A stretch of DNA of 64,000 nucleotides from Chlorella sorokiniana (Eukaryota; Chlorophyta; Trebouxiophyceae; Chlorellales; Chlorellaceae). The stretch's first letter is position 1. Each line of letters begins with the position of its first letter. Below, piece by piece: positions 33,901 through 46,200 of this stretch. The notes under the pieces were generated by a model. That model searched no databases, was not told where the DNA came from, and was given only the letters and a program-made list of their open reading frames with translations. Made by a program: the position numbers and the translations under genes. The stretch covers positions 372,001 to 436,000 of the forward strand of contig CP084620.1 of NCBI GenBank assembly GCA_025917655.1. Direction: 5' to 3'.

Positions 33901-36900
33901 GGATGTGTGTGGTTGAGGGAGGGGGAGGGTGAGCGCTGCGGCCAGCGCGGCCCAGCGCCCTCCGCCCAAGCAGAGCGCTGCAGGGCTTGTGCTGCAGGCT
34001 GAGTGTCCGTGTTGAGCCGTTGCTCTGCAGATCCCGCTGCTGCGCGCCGATTGCCTTCTGGCTTTCTACACGTTTGTGGCGGCGGCCATGGGGAAGCCTT
34101 CCGCACGCCCGAGGACCTGGGGGCTTCCTTTGCCCTCAAATCAAGCTGCGGCCTGGACATGCAGAGCTGCCAGACTTTGCGGTGCGCTCGGCCTGCCTGC
34201 GCAGCCACGCAGGGCGACCTTCCCGCGTCAGTGCTGCTGCACCAGTTGGCCAGCTGCTGCGTGCCCCGACAGGCATGCATGCCTCCCTAGCTGCCTGTAA
34301 GGGGATGCACGGCCCCCTTCCTGCTGCAGGAAGCTGCCGCCGCGGCTGGGGCATCGGGCGTGACGTGGGTGCCCGGCGGCGGCAGCGGCAGCGGCAGCGG
34401 CGGCAAGGGCAGCGGGCCAGCGCAGCTGGGCCTCAGCCCAGCCGCAGTGGAGTGCTGCCTGCACCAGGTGAGGCGTCGCCGCCGCCCCGCAGCGCTCACT
34501 TGCAAGCAGCGCATGTTGCCGTCGTTCTGTGAGGCTTTGCTGCTCGCAGGGCGAGGGGGCTGGCCTGACCGCCTGCTTGCGGGCGAGCTGCCAGCCTTGG
34601 CATGTCGTGGGCCCGGTTTGGGCGGGAGGTACACAACAGAGCGCGCACGTTGTGTATCAGGGACGCTGCCGCATTGTTTGCTGCAGAATTCAAGAAGCGC
34701 GCTCGGCAGCTGCTCCATGCGGTGCCCACTGCTCATGCCTGTGCCACCGCTGCAGGCTGACGTGGCACGAGCGCTGCACCTTCGCGGCGACCCGCACCTG
34801 CAGCCCGGCCTGTGCCTGCAGTGCGGGGCGGTGAAGCCGGCCGCCGCTGACGCCGAGGCCTGCCTGGGCGTCATCGGCGCGCTGGCGACGGCCCCGCGTG
34901 TCCGCCCTGCGGAGCGGGGAGCGCGCTGGACACGCTGAGGCGCTGCGAGGCGGTGCTGGCTGGAAAGTCGGTCCTGGCGGAAGACACATTGGTGGGTGGT
35001 TGGCACAAGCCGACTGCTTTGTGGCGTTGCGGCTCTGCTCATGCTGTTGGCTGAAGATAGAGGTTGAGGTTGGGTTTCAGGGCCCCCGCTTGCCCGTATG
35101 ATTGAGACGCTCGTGGCAACCGCTGCCGCCTCTGCCACCCGCCCTGCACAGCTGCCCCAGAGCCGTTTGCAAGCTGGGCAAGCGATGAGAACCATGACGG
35201 TGCTTGCGTATACGGTGCGGCTCCCAGCCGCTCGTTTTCAGAGGGCTGGCGGCGTGGATTTGGGGGCCTGTGCGTGCTGCTGCACGGGCGCCGTTTGCAC
35301 GGCTGACCCGTGGCGCAGCGCTGTGCAGGGTTCGGCCTGCATGGCGCTCGGTTTCCACCTGGATGGTCACCTGGATGGCATGAAGGCGGACGTCGACCTG
35401 CTGCATTTGACCTGTGACGCTGCGCAACAGGTGCGGCTTGCACGCCTTGTGGTTCCGCTTGTGCAGGCCGGCCCCCTAGCTCCGACTGTTTGAAAGCGCT
35501 CCACATGCAAGCACCCCCAGCCGCTGGCGATGCCGAGTTTGTGCCCTCACCGCCCCCTGCCTGCCTGCACATAAGCGTGCAACCACCCATACACAGCCCC
35601 CCCACCCCCCCCACCCCACAACCCGCGCACCTGCAGAGCGGGCAGCTGGCCTTGGCCCCGGACGACCTGCGGGGCCTGGCCGCCAGACTTGCCGCGCATG
35701 CAGGTCTGCGCCAATGCCGCTTGCGTGCCTTGCCCACGTGCGGGCCAGATGCGCGCTGTGCGCTGTGGCCTATGTCTCCCTGCGCGGCCTTGCCGCAGCA
35801 GCTGCGGTGCCCCGGGGTTTGCTGCGTGGGATCCTAGGTTCGGACCTCCATCAAGTTTTCGCCCCGCCTCCTGCCACGCTTGTTGGCCGCAGAAGACTTC
35901 CGCCGCCTGGCTGTGGTACGGAAGATGCTGGTGCAGCTGGGAATGGAGGGCCTGTCAGAACGGCTGGCCGCCCTGCAGGCGTCGGGGATGGCGGCGGCGA
36001 TGGCGCAGAGGTGAGCACGCGGCGGCTGCAGCACCCACCTTTCATGGCCCACCTTGGATGCCTGCTGCATGCTGCCAGCAGAGCATTTCGCCGCCATCGG
36101 CTTGGCTTGGCTTGGGGCGGGATGCAGCGCAGCGTGGCGCTATTGAGCTTCCTCTCCGCCGAAGGCGCTGCTCTTGCTGCTGCCGCAATGGGCTTGCAGG
36201 GCAGGCGAGGAGGATGCGTCTGCTGCCCAGCAGCTTCTTCGGAACTGCGCATGTGAGCTGCAATTGCTGGTGGTCGAGTGTCAGATCGAGCTGGAGGAAT
36301 CGCAGAAGGATATGGGTGAGGGCAGTCTGGAGGGCGACAAAGGACCAGCGCCTGTCCACTGCTCCGATTCAGCGGGGCTTGCTGCCATCGAGGTTCCGCC
36401 CTGACCCCAACCCCCTTTGCACCCGGACCCATGCAGACAAGAAGGAGGGCTCGCCAGCCGCGGTTCTGGGCAAGGCCCGCGTGCTGCTGGGCCTGATGGC
36501 TGGCAGCGAGGGGCGGCCGCCGCCCCGCCCGCAGACGTGCAGCAGTACGCGCAGCAGCTGGCGCCTCTGGTGCTTGAGTTCTTGCTGTTGGTGCGCCTGG
36601 CGGAGGGGCTGTGCCTGGGACTGTGCCTGGAGGCCTCTAGCTACCATTGGAAAGCCCTTGATGTGGCCAGGTGTGCGCCCCGCCCCCGCCTCGCCTGCCG
36701 CCATTGTGCGCACCTCACACGCATGCCACCCTCAGTGCCCCCGGATCCCTCAGTCTCAGTCGATGCGCAGCTTCCTGCCCCCCTCCTCCCGTGCACCCTG
36801 GGTGCAGCCACTTGCGCCAGGCGTGCTCCGTGTACCTGCCTGCTGCTTTGGAGGAGGTCGCTGTGCACGCTGTGGGCACCCGCCTGCGAGCGGCGGCGAG

Positions 36901-39900
36901 GGCAGGTGCGCATGGCGTGCACAGCAGTGCCCTGGCTGCAAACCCCAGCACTGCCTCCGTGTTTGATGTTGGGGCTGGCAGCAAAGGGCTTGGGCGTTGT
37001 ATGCTGTTGGCTCCCTGTCCTCAGCGTTGGGCAGTCTGCCTTTAACTTTCTTTTTGCTGTGATTCTGTGCAGCTGGCCATGCCCCCAATGCTGGTGAGGA
37101 GGGCGATGCTGCGGCCCAGGCCGCGGCGCAGGCTCAAAGGGAGGCTGAGGCTGCGGCAGCGGCTGCAGCGCTGCTGGAGGAAGAAGAAAAGAGGCAGAAC
37201 AAGGAGGAGCAGCGGCGGCTGGAGGAGTCGCAGCGGCGCGCGGCAGAGGACAAGCGGAGGCAGCAGCAGGCGGAAGAACGAGCGCAGCGCAGGCAGCGGG
37301 AGAGGGAGGAGGAGGCGGAGAGGCGGCAGCGCAAGCAGGAGGACGACGAGAACGAGCGGCGACGGGAGCGGCAGCGGGGGATGAGCAGACGCGCCTGCGC
37401 GAGCTTGAGCGGCTGGAGGCGGAGGAAGAGCGGCAGCGGCAGCAGTGGCTGCAAGCCCACAAGCCCTTGCCAGGAACGGAAGGTGGCAGGCAGGGCGAGA
37501 CGGCCGAGAGGAAGGGAGATGGCAGCGGCGGGGCAGTGTCCAGCCAAGCCACGGTGAAGGAAGCAATGGAGGAGGGAGCCACTGAGGCGTCTTGCCAGCT
37601 GACGGCATGCAGCGGCCAGGAGCAGGCAGGCAGAGACGCGCAGCAGCAAGCCCGAGGGCACTCTGCTTCTGCATCCAACGGTCGTGCCGCAAGGGTGGGG
37701 CAGTCGCGTGGGCGGGCTCGCAGCAGGAAGGCCGCCGCCGCAGCTCTTCCCAGCGAGCCGCCGGAACAGGCGCCGTCCAGGGCTGGCAGCGGCAGCGGCA
37801 GCAGCATGAGCAGAATGGGAGAGGTGACGACGGGCGCTGTTGGCGGCCTCGCATGCAACAGCGCTGACCAGCAGCCCCAGCTGGCAGCAGATTCTCGCCA
37901 TGCAGCAAAACCAGGGCAGCCCCCCGCGCCGATGCAGCCGCAGCGCCAGCGGTGCTGCAGCATCCCGACACGGCGGCATCGAGTGAGCCAGAGACGGTGC
38001 CACCCACTCCAACTGGGTCTGATGGGTGGGTGCGGGCTGCCCGGTGCCCCAGCCATGCCGGGTCTGATGCGCTGGAAGTGGAGCAGCTGCTGCTAGAAAC
38101 GAGGCAGCAGGTGGATGGCGGCGGCGACCAGCAGGCTCCCTTGGCCGACGGCAGGCCAGCGCAGATTGGTGACACTTGTGCAACGGCAGGGATGCTTGGC
38201 AAGCCTGCGGCGGCTGCCGGCCCGCCTGCCGGCTCCTGGGCCGCGCTTGCATCCCAGCGCCAAGCCAGCCGAGGCTTTGCAGCCAGATGGGGGCAGTCAT
38301 CTGCTGATGACTGGCATGGCCGCCCTCTAGCCAGACCTGCCGTTCACGAGCCTGCAGCTGGCAAGGCAGCCCGCCAGCCCCTGAACAACCGTGCAACAGC
38401 GCTGGCGCTGCCGGGCCTGCGCAACGAGGCCGGCGACTTCAACTGCTTCCTCAACGTGGTGCTGCAGTGCCTGTGGCGCTGCGCCGACTTCCGGCGGCAG
38501 GTGGGGCAACGGGAGGAAGCCTGCCGTATTGCTGCTGTTCCATCATGCCTCGCTGAGTGGTGTGGGCTTGCATCTGCTTCTTGATCTCTCTGCTTTGCAT
38601 TTGCCCCCGTTTCTTTCACATCCCTCCTTTGGGCCCCACCCAATCGCGCACGCGCCCGCCCCGCCCCGCCCCCCCCAAACAACAACAAAAATCAGGTGCT
38701 GTCGTGGTCCCCTACTGTGTATCGAGCAGACCCTGTCTTGCTGAACTTAGCGGCACTGTTCCAGGAGCTGACGCGTGCAGACAGCGCCACATCCTCAGGC
38801 AGCTTGGTGCGGCACCAGCACGTCGTGATTGACCCCACGCCGTTGCGGGAGGCCATCAACGCGCTGCCTGGCCAGGAGTTCAAGCTGGGTGAGTGTTGCC
38901 TGGCTTCCAGACAATCAGAGAATGCCCTGCTTCTGCTGCCTTGCGTTCATCCAACGTTCTGCATTTTCCTCATTGGCAGGCGAGATGAGCGATGCCGGCG
39001 AGCTGCTGCTGGTGCTGTTTGAGCACATGAAGAGCGTGGCGCCAGCGGTGGCAGGCACTGCTGTGGATGCCGTGTTTGGGCTGAGTGGCCGAGGCGGTGG
39101 AGTGCCAGAACTGCGGGCGGGAAACACAGCAGAGCAGCTACACTCAGGTATGCAGAGGAGTGCATCTTTTCCGAACGCTTCCTGACTGCAAATTGTGCAC
39201 GTAGTGCCACGTTCAACTTCCTCCATTGTCCTGCAGTACTTCTTCAACACTTTCGCTGCTGCGCTGCGCTCCTCGCTGGCGGCTGGGCCAGACCCGGCTT
39301 TGGCGCCCGCCTGCGCCGCATTGAGGACGAGCACAAGAAGTCGTGCGACACGGATGTTGGTGACAGGGAGCTGCAGAAACTTATAGCTGGTATCATGGTT
39401 GTGCAGGCAGAGTCTTATAAGGGGGGGCGTAGAATCACAGCTGGCCGTCGTTTCCCTCCCACCGCAGGCGGCTGCGGCACGCTGCACCCCGTGCGACAGG
39501 AGCTGGAGGGGGAGCCGCCCCGTGTGTTCACGCTGCAGCTGGTGTGGGAGAGCCATGAGGAGGAGCCCGCCAGCATCGGGGCCACCCTGCGGGCGATCAC
39601 AGACCAGGTTGGGCCGAGTCTGATGCAGAACAAATGAGGACGCCTGCAACTCAGGATGCCGCCCTGAACACGCTCTGCTCAGCAACCACACCTCCCACTT
39701 TCCCTGACGCCACTCCCTGCTGCAGATTGACCTGGGCCAGCTGTACACCGATCTGATGCCGGGCACCCTGTACCGCCTGCGGGCCATGGTGTGCTACTAC
39801 GGCCGCCACTACTCGGCCTTCGTGCATCTGCCGCAGCTGTCGCGTTGGGTGGCGTTTGACGACAGCTCTGCAAGCATTACAGGCGCTTGGTACGATGTGC

Positions 39901-39962
39901 GGATGCGGTGCGAGAGCGGGCGCGTGCAGCCCAGCGTGCTGTTTTACGAGGCCGTCAGCTGA
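30910..39962 (+). CDS. DUF627/DUF629-type ubiquitin hydrolase, array copy B
   Basis: Exon 1 (30910-30960) encodes MGAGKKKSSRAAKAEVK. Blocks in order: IQDYLKERLEEAQ and LADLPQAVRAAVQAGRIKG; EMRLRHIAAALTKGPVQYQT; AARIVAEALTQVGLREEE; ELIVDSVAPGSFAARL; the signature exon RGHLLLQLLHRA (32990-33170); PLLRADCLLAFYTFVAAAMG (from 34032); a finger-like CLQCGAVK (near 34820); YHWKALDV (near 36650) and LRQACSVYLPAALEEV; an ER/K-type helix and linker in one exon (37073-38500) that ends in the USP Cys box. The C-terminal USP domain is at 38408-39962. Same family and layout as copy A. Exon-length departures from the other copies are 181 against 183 nt (signature), 168 against 170 and 123 against 124 (USP exons), plus a lost G at 34090-34093. 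Either this copy is damaged or the consensus has indels. Confidence 0.87.
38408..39962 (+). other. USP-like catalytic domain, copy B (six exons)
   Basis: Exons: up to 38500, 38696-38888, 38980-39147, 39237-39359, 39468-39607 and 39726-39962. The Cys-box DNA is identical to copy A over the 93 nt compared. The second exon matches copy C almost base for base. The third is 2 nt short near 39080 and the fourth 1 nt short in a C run at 39293-39295. Cys, His (GRHYSAF) and Asp (FDDS) are present. Confidence 0.88.
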
Positions 39963-40224
39963 ACCTCGAGCATGTGGCGGCGGCGAGGTGGCGGCCAGGC
40001 TGGCGTCGGCGCCTTTCTAGGCTGAGGGCAAGTGGTTTGCTTTCTGCTGAATTTCCATCTTGCTGCACATACCTCCAATAATCCGATTTGCCACAATAAG
40101 GGGAAGGCCGTCAACATGTTGTCCTTGCCTCGCCAATGCCGGTGATCGGCGAGCCCAAAGTCTCGTGAGCACTTTGTAAGGGCCATCGATCTGTTTGCAT
40201 GTTGATTTGATTCCTGAAGCGCCC
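39963..40224. promoter_or_regulatory. Intergenic region, copies B to C
   Basis: 262 bp, AT-richer than the genes. A TGTAA at 40175-40179 is 213 nt after the stop of B and only about 45 nt before the ATG of C, so its role is unclear. No definite core promoter motif. Confidence 0.5.
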
Positions 40225-43200
40225 ATGGCGGGAGGAGGGAAAAGGAAGGGCAACCGGGAAGGCGCGGGGCAGCCTCAGAAGGTATGCACATCCCACGACA
40301 CAAGGCTAGGGCGGCTACAACAAGGCTAGGACGTTTGTTCGCCCACCGCTCTTCAGCCGCCCATGCCCACGGGCCGCCGCCAGCTCGACCGCTCCAACTC
40401 GTTCTGTGCAGGATGCCGGACAGCGCGGGAATGCCGGCCAGCCGACCAAGGTCCAGCGCCAAAGGATGCAGAAGGTGGTGCTGTTTGGAAGTTGTTCTGC
40501 TGTCTGTCATGCTGCCCGGGGACTCGGTATGCTGACGGCACCCGCTGTCTGCTGCTCTGCCCGCCCCACCAGATTGCGGAGGCCCTGCAAGCCGAGCTGC
40601 AGAGCGCCGCCGGGCGCCTGATGCCGACGGCAACGGCGATTCTAGCAGCTGCACAGCCCCTGCAGCCGCAGCGGATGTGCTGCGGCAGCTGGAGGAGGCC
40701 AGTCGCCTGACGCTGGCCGAGGTGCAGGGCGCCATCCGGGCGGCGGCGCGGCGCGGCCAGCTCAGCGGGGCGCTGGTGAGCTGCCTGGACAGCACCCCAG
40801 ACAGGCCACAAACCTGCCAGAGTTCCTTTGTTGGGGAGGGGGTCGCCCTACCAAGCTGCACCGCCGTGGCATGCGGTCCCGCATCTGCTTCTGAACTGAA
40901 CTGCGTCTTGCCCCAGGAGCAGTGTTTGTGCCTGCCCCCTGCCCTTCTCCGCCCCCCAAAAAGAAGAAGAAGTTACCAACGTCTTGCAGCAACCCGAGCG
41001 CCCCCACCCCTGGCACCACCCAACCCCTCCCTGCCCTCCCCGGCGCTTGCTTGCCCCCTGCAGGAGAAGCGCCTCGCAGCGGCAGCCGACAGGGTTGCCA
41101 GTCTGGGCCCCGTGGCCTACCAGAGCCTGGGGTTGGCGGTGCCGGGGTGCCAGGCTGTGTTCAGGCAGCCCTTTGCAGGTTCGTGAGTGTGGATGGCTGA
41201 GGGGGTTGGGGGCTCTGTTGGTGGTGTGGCGTGGAGAGGGGGCTTGAGCCGGCGCAAGCCCTCGTAACTGGCCTGCCATGCCCTGGGGTGCCACGTTGCA
41301 CACCGCTCGTGCTGTGAAGGCCTCGTCGCCCTGTGTGTGATGCAGGAAGCAGCATCTTCGACCGTCAAGTGGAGGCGGAGCTTGCTGCCGACAGGCTGGC
41401 GCCAAGGGTGCGCGCTGCCGCCGCTGCTCCAGTGCCTGGCTGCCTCCCGCCGCGGCGGCCGCCGCGGCAGCAGCAGCTGCAGCGGCTGACCTTCCGACTG
41501 TTGGGACTGGCGCCTGCTGCTGGCCTGTCTCCGGCTGCTTCAGGGCCTGGAGGGCGTGGACTTGTGTGTGTGTGTGCGTGTGTGTGTGTCCGGGGGTGGG
41601 GTGGGGCGGCCCCAGGCTGGTCATTTGCGTCGGCGAGCAGGAGATGTGCAGTGCGTCCGTCCCCAGCCGATGCGTGGCCCGCCTTGCGCTACCCCTGCTG
41701 CGGCCCTGTGACCGCAGGTGAAGCTGCGGCTGGCCGACCCGCCGCTGGACGCCATTGCCAAGCTGCTGCAGCGCTTTGGCCACGGGGAGGAACATCTGCT
41801 GTCTCACCTCAAGGTCTGCTGGTGCCGCCGCTGCCGCTGCTGCTGCTGGCAGCGCCCTTGCTGATCCGTCGTGTACCACCGCGCGTGCGGCGCCAGCTGA
41901 TGACGGAGCTTGTGTGTTGGAGAGTCCTTGTTCGTGTGCATGTCTGTGCGCAAAGCACGTCTCGCTGTCCCCCCCTCAGCCACGCCCTTCTATCCCCCTG
42001 TTTGCATGCAGCCGCTGCTGCGGGATCCTAGCAACACAATCTTCCGCATGCCGCTCCTGTCTGACCTGGCGCGGCCGGCCCCGCCGCCAACCCCCCGCGA
42101 CCGGCTGCTGCGCGGCCTGCTGGACAGCTTGGAAACGCGCCTGCTGCGTTGCCAGCTGTTGCGCAAGCTGAGAGAACACGCAAAGCTGGCGCAGAGGCTT
42201 GGCAAGGACATTTACAAGCTGGAGGCCGGCCTGCCGGACAGTCACTGGCCGCGCGCTGAGGCGTGGGAGGCGCTGGAGACTGCGCTGGAGCAGCTGCAGG
42301 ACGGGTGCCGCCTGGCTGGTGAGCGGTGTCTCTCGATGGAGCCAGCGTGCAGCGGTGTTTTGATTTTGTGTCTGGTGTGTTGTGGGTTTGGGAGGTGGGG
42401 GTGTGCCGGGCATTTTGTTCGGACTGGGGTGGGGATGAAGCCTGCTGGCGTCTGTGTGCGTGTGTGTTATGAGGAATGTTGGGGCGAACGACGGCAGAAC
42501 ATGGGCAGGCATCACGGCTGCGCGTCTGGGCACACCCATCCCGCTCCTCATTTGTGGCTGAGGGTCCGTCATCAACGTGCGGAAACCCACTTCCCTCCCG
42601 CAACGCTTCCTTCTGTGCAGAGTCGCTGGCACTGGCGACAGCACACGGCGCTTTGCAGAGGCAGCAAAGGAACGCAGCCCATCCCGCAGCTCCGACTTCC
42701 ATGTGAGGCATTCCTTGTTGTGCGGGGCAGCGGCGTTCGGGCGGCCTGCATGGCTTCCCAGCAGCAACTTTGTGCTGCTGCGCTGCTGGCAGCGGTGCAT
42801 GTTGAGCAGCTGCTTGCACGGCTTCCAGGCGTTTTCTGCAAAAATAGTGCTGCTTCTGCCTTCCCCGCCCCCTCGCCGTCACGCAGGTGGAGGGCGTGAT
42901 TGGGGCCACCGTGAGGGCCACCTCCTGCTGCAGCTGCTGCACCGCGCGCACGAGGAGCGGCTGGAGGGGGACAGCCCCCGGCTGCAGGCGCTCGTGCGGC
43001 CCCTGCAGGCAGCGCTGGGCGACCCACGAGCCGGAGCCAGCGACTGGGGCAAGCTGGCCGCGGTGCAGGTGGGCAGCGGGTGCGGCACGGCTGTCCCGCC
43101 TGTACACCCCGCCCTCTGCAGCAAACGCCCTGGCAGCCTTTTCAACCGACCGTAGCTAAGCGTGCCGCCGCCTGCCCGTGCCGTCCATCCCGCACTGCTT

Positions 43201-46200
43201 GCCACCTATCCCCACCCACCCACTCTTTGCCACCGTGCTCCCGCTCCTCCACCCACCCACCTGTACGCCCCTGCACACGCGCACCCCTTTCATATGCCTG
43301 CATGCACGTCTGTGGGCGTCCCTGCAGGCCGGCGCCCCCACCGAGCCCACGGCGGAGCTCCTCAGCACGCTTCTGGTGCCGCTCGAGTACGCGGGCAAGC
43401 TGTTTCCGCGGCAGATGCTGCTCTGCCTGCACCTGCTGGGCCTGGAGGAGATCGGTGCGGGCGGCGGCGGGCAAGCGGCCGCGCCGCGGGACGCCAGCGG
43501 CGCCAGCACGCCGGATCTGCAGGCGGAGCACAGCGGGGACATCTCATGCTTCTTCAATGAGGACGAGCTGGATGCATTGCTGCCAAGCCCCTCGGGGGCC
43601 AGCTGCCGCCCAGCCCCCACCGGACGGGGAGCAGCTGCCGCCCACCCCCACCGGGCCAGCTGCCACCCAACACCCTTGGCTTTTCTGACGAGGAGCTGCG
43701 CCGCTTGTTCCCAGAGGGATTTGAGACGCTGGCCCCCAAGCCCCTCCCCAGCTGCCCAGCGACCCACAGCACGGGGACGGCGGCTGGCAGGAGCTGGACA
43801 GCCAGCTTTTCCGCAGCTTCCCGAGTCACCCGTCGACTGGCGGCGCCGCGGCGCCAGCTCCCGGCCAGGCGACGGAGGAACCCCTGGCTCGCCCCCGCCG
43901 TGGCGGCGTTTGCGTCGCCACCGCCGCCGCAGCCCCCTCCCGCTGTCTCTCTCCCTGGCCGAGTTGCCGCAAGGCGTGCGGCGCCTGTCGGTGGCCAGCC
44001 GTGAGCTGGGCGCCCGCCTGCTGCTGGCGCTGGATCGCCTGCACGAGCGCAAGCGGCTGGACGGCCAGCTGCTGCGCATCGTGCGGACGTGGATGGATGG
44101 GGACGGCGATGCGGCGACGGAGCACGGCCGTAAGCCCGCCTACTTCGTTTCAGACGACCCCCTGCTGCAGGCATGATGTGGCTTCACTCGCGTGTCTCCT
44201 CTCCCTTTTGTTGTGTTGGGAATTGGGGGACTTGGACCAGCAGCACCATCCAACATGGCTCAGCAGCTCAGCCCGCACGCACGCCGCCGCCAAATGCGCA
44301 GACGCGGCGCACCGCCCGTCTGGCATGCTGCCAGGGCCCTGCCGCTCCCGCCCTGCCGCAATCACCTCCCTTGCCTCCCGCAGATCCCGCTGCTGCCGCC
44401 CGACCGCCTGCTGGCGCTCTACACCTTTGTGGCGGCGGCCTTTGGGAGGCCTTCCGCACGCCCGAGGACCTGGGTGTGGATCGGGTGGTCAGCGAAGTGA
44501 AGGCCGACTTCCAGGCAAGGCCCGTGCACGCCCAGCCGGGGCTGACCGCCAGCATCTGCACCCCGCTGCGCTCGGCTTCCCCGCCCGGCCCAGGCTCCGC
44601 TTCCGGTTCCCCGACTGCGCTCAAGCTGCGGCTGCGGCGGGCAGCTGGGCTGTGCAGCGTGCAGCCGCACCCGCCCTGCGGCGGTGCCCTGCGGTACCCA
44701 GCGGTACCCTGCTACCCTGCAGTGCTCTGCCATCTCCAACGTTGCCCTGCACCGCAGGCTGACCTGACCAGCGACCCCCCCACACACACACATGGTATTG
44801 CAGCAAGCGGCGACGACAGCGCTAGGCGGGCTGTCGCTGCAGGAGCCGGAGGTGGATCCCAAGCTGCTGGTGAAGCGCGGCGTGCGCGCCATCGACTGGC
44901 GACGGGGCGTCCTGCGGCTGAGCACGCACGCGCTGCAGCACGCGCTGCACCAGGCAAGCGGCGGCGAGCAGGCACTCACTGGAGCAAGTTGTCGCGTTTG
45001 GTGGCGCCGCCGGTTGCCTCTTAAGTGCCGGCCCCCGCTGTGATTCGGGCGCTGCGCAGCTCTTGTGCGCTTGCCAGCCGCAACGGCCTGCTGTGCTGCC
45101 ACCCTCATCCTCGCTGGGTGCCCTCGTGTCGCGCGCAGGCCACAGGGTGTGCCGCCCCCAGAGAGCGGCGCACATGCAGAGGCGGGCTACTGCCTCCCCT
45201 GCCGCGCCGCCGTGCGCGCTGATGCCTCTGCAGCGCAGTGCGTCGACGCAGCGGTCGGGCTGGCGGCGGGCTGGCTGCGCATGCCGGCCGCCGCCGGGTC
45301 CCGCGGCGGCCACGCCGCGCTTGCGGCCTGCGAGCGCGCCTTCAGCGAGACCGAGTCCGTGCTGCAGCCTGCCAGCGGTGCTCACGTGAGGATGCGTCTA
45401 TGCTTCAGCGGCCGGCCGTTGCGTTTGTGGTCACCGCAGCCGTCTGTGTGTGTCGCCAGCCTCCCGGGCTGGCCCGGGCCTCCCTCTCCCCCGCTTGCAG
45501 CAGCGCTGCCAGCACGCCGTGCCCCCCCCTCTCCCTTTTCTACTTGCAGCTGAAGCGGCTGGGGGCCTCTGCAGAGCAGGTCTTGCCGGTGCTGGACAGC
45601 CTTCTGTTTGCGGTGCGCAGCTGCGGCGGTACGCCATGCCTCGTCGGCGGTACATGTTTGCACCAGCGTGTCGGTCGGCGGCCGCCACCCCGCTCCCTCC
45701 GCCGCCCTACGCTGCCCACCCGGCTGCCCTCGCTTGCATCATCCCCGGCTGAGTGTCTGCCCTCAGGGACCTAAACCTGGGGCTGAGAAGCTGACCCTGA
45801 AGCCCTCCGCTCGTCTGCAGGCCACCGCGTTTCGGTCGTTGGCGGAGAGCCTGGGTGAACAGTGGCTGGAGATGGGCCGCGGGTTGTCCCTGGCGCATCT
45901 AGTGCAGGAGGAGGCGAAATTGGTGGGTTGGGGGTTTGCACGTCGACACACAGCTGTCGACCGCGGTTGACCGCCGGCGCTCGACGGCTGTTGCACTGCG
46001 CTGGGTGGGCACGGGGGCTGCCCGCTGGCAAGCAGGCCGGCTGCTGCCGGGCCCCTCCCGGGCTGGCGGCCCCTGCTGAGCCCGCACGCGTGGCGCCGCC
46101 GCCCTGGCGCCGCCCCTCGGCCCACCCCTGCAGGGCAGCGTGGAGTCCCTGGCGCCCCAGGCCCTGCAGATCCTGCAGGCCGGCGTCCAGCAGTGCCCAG

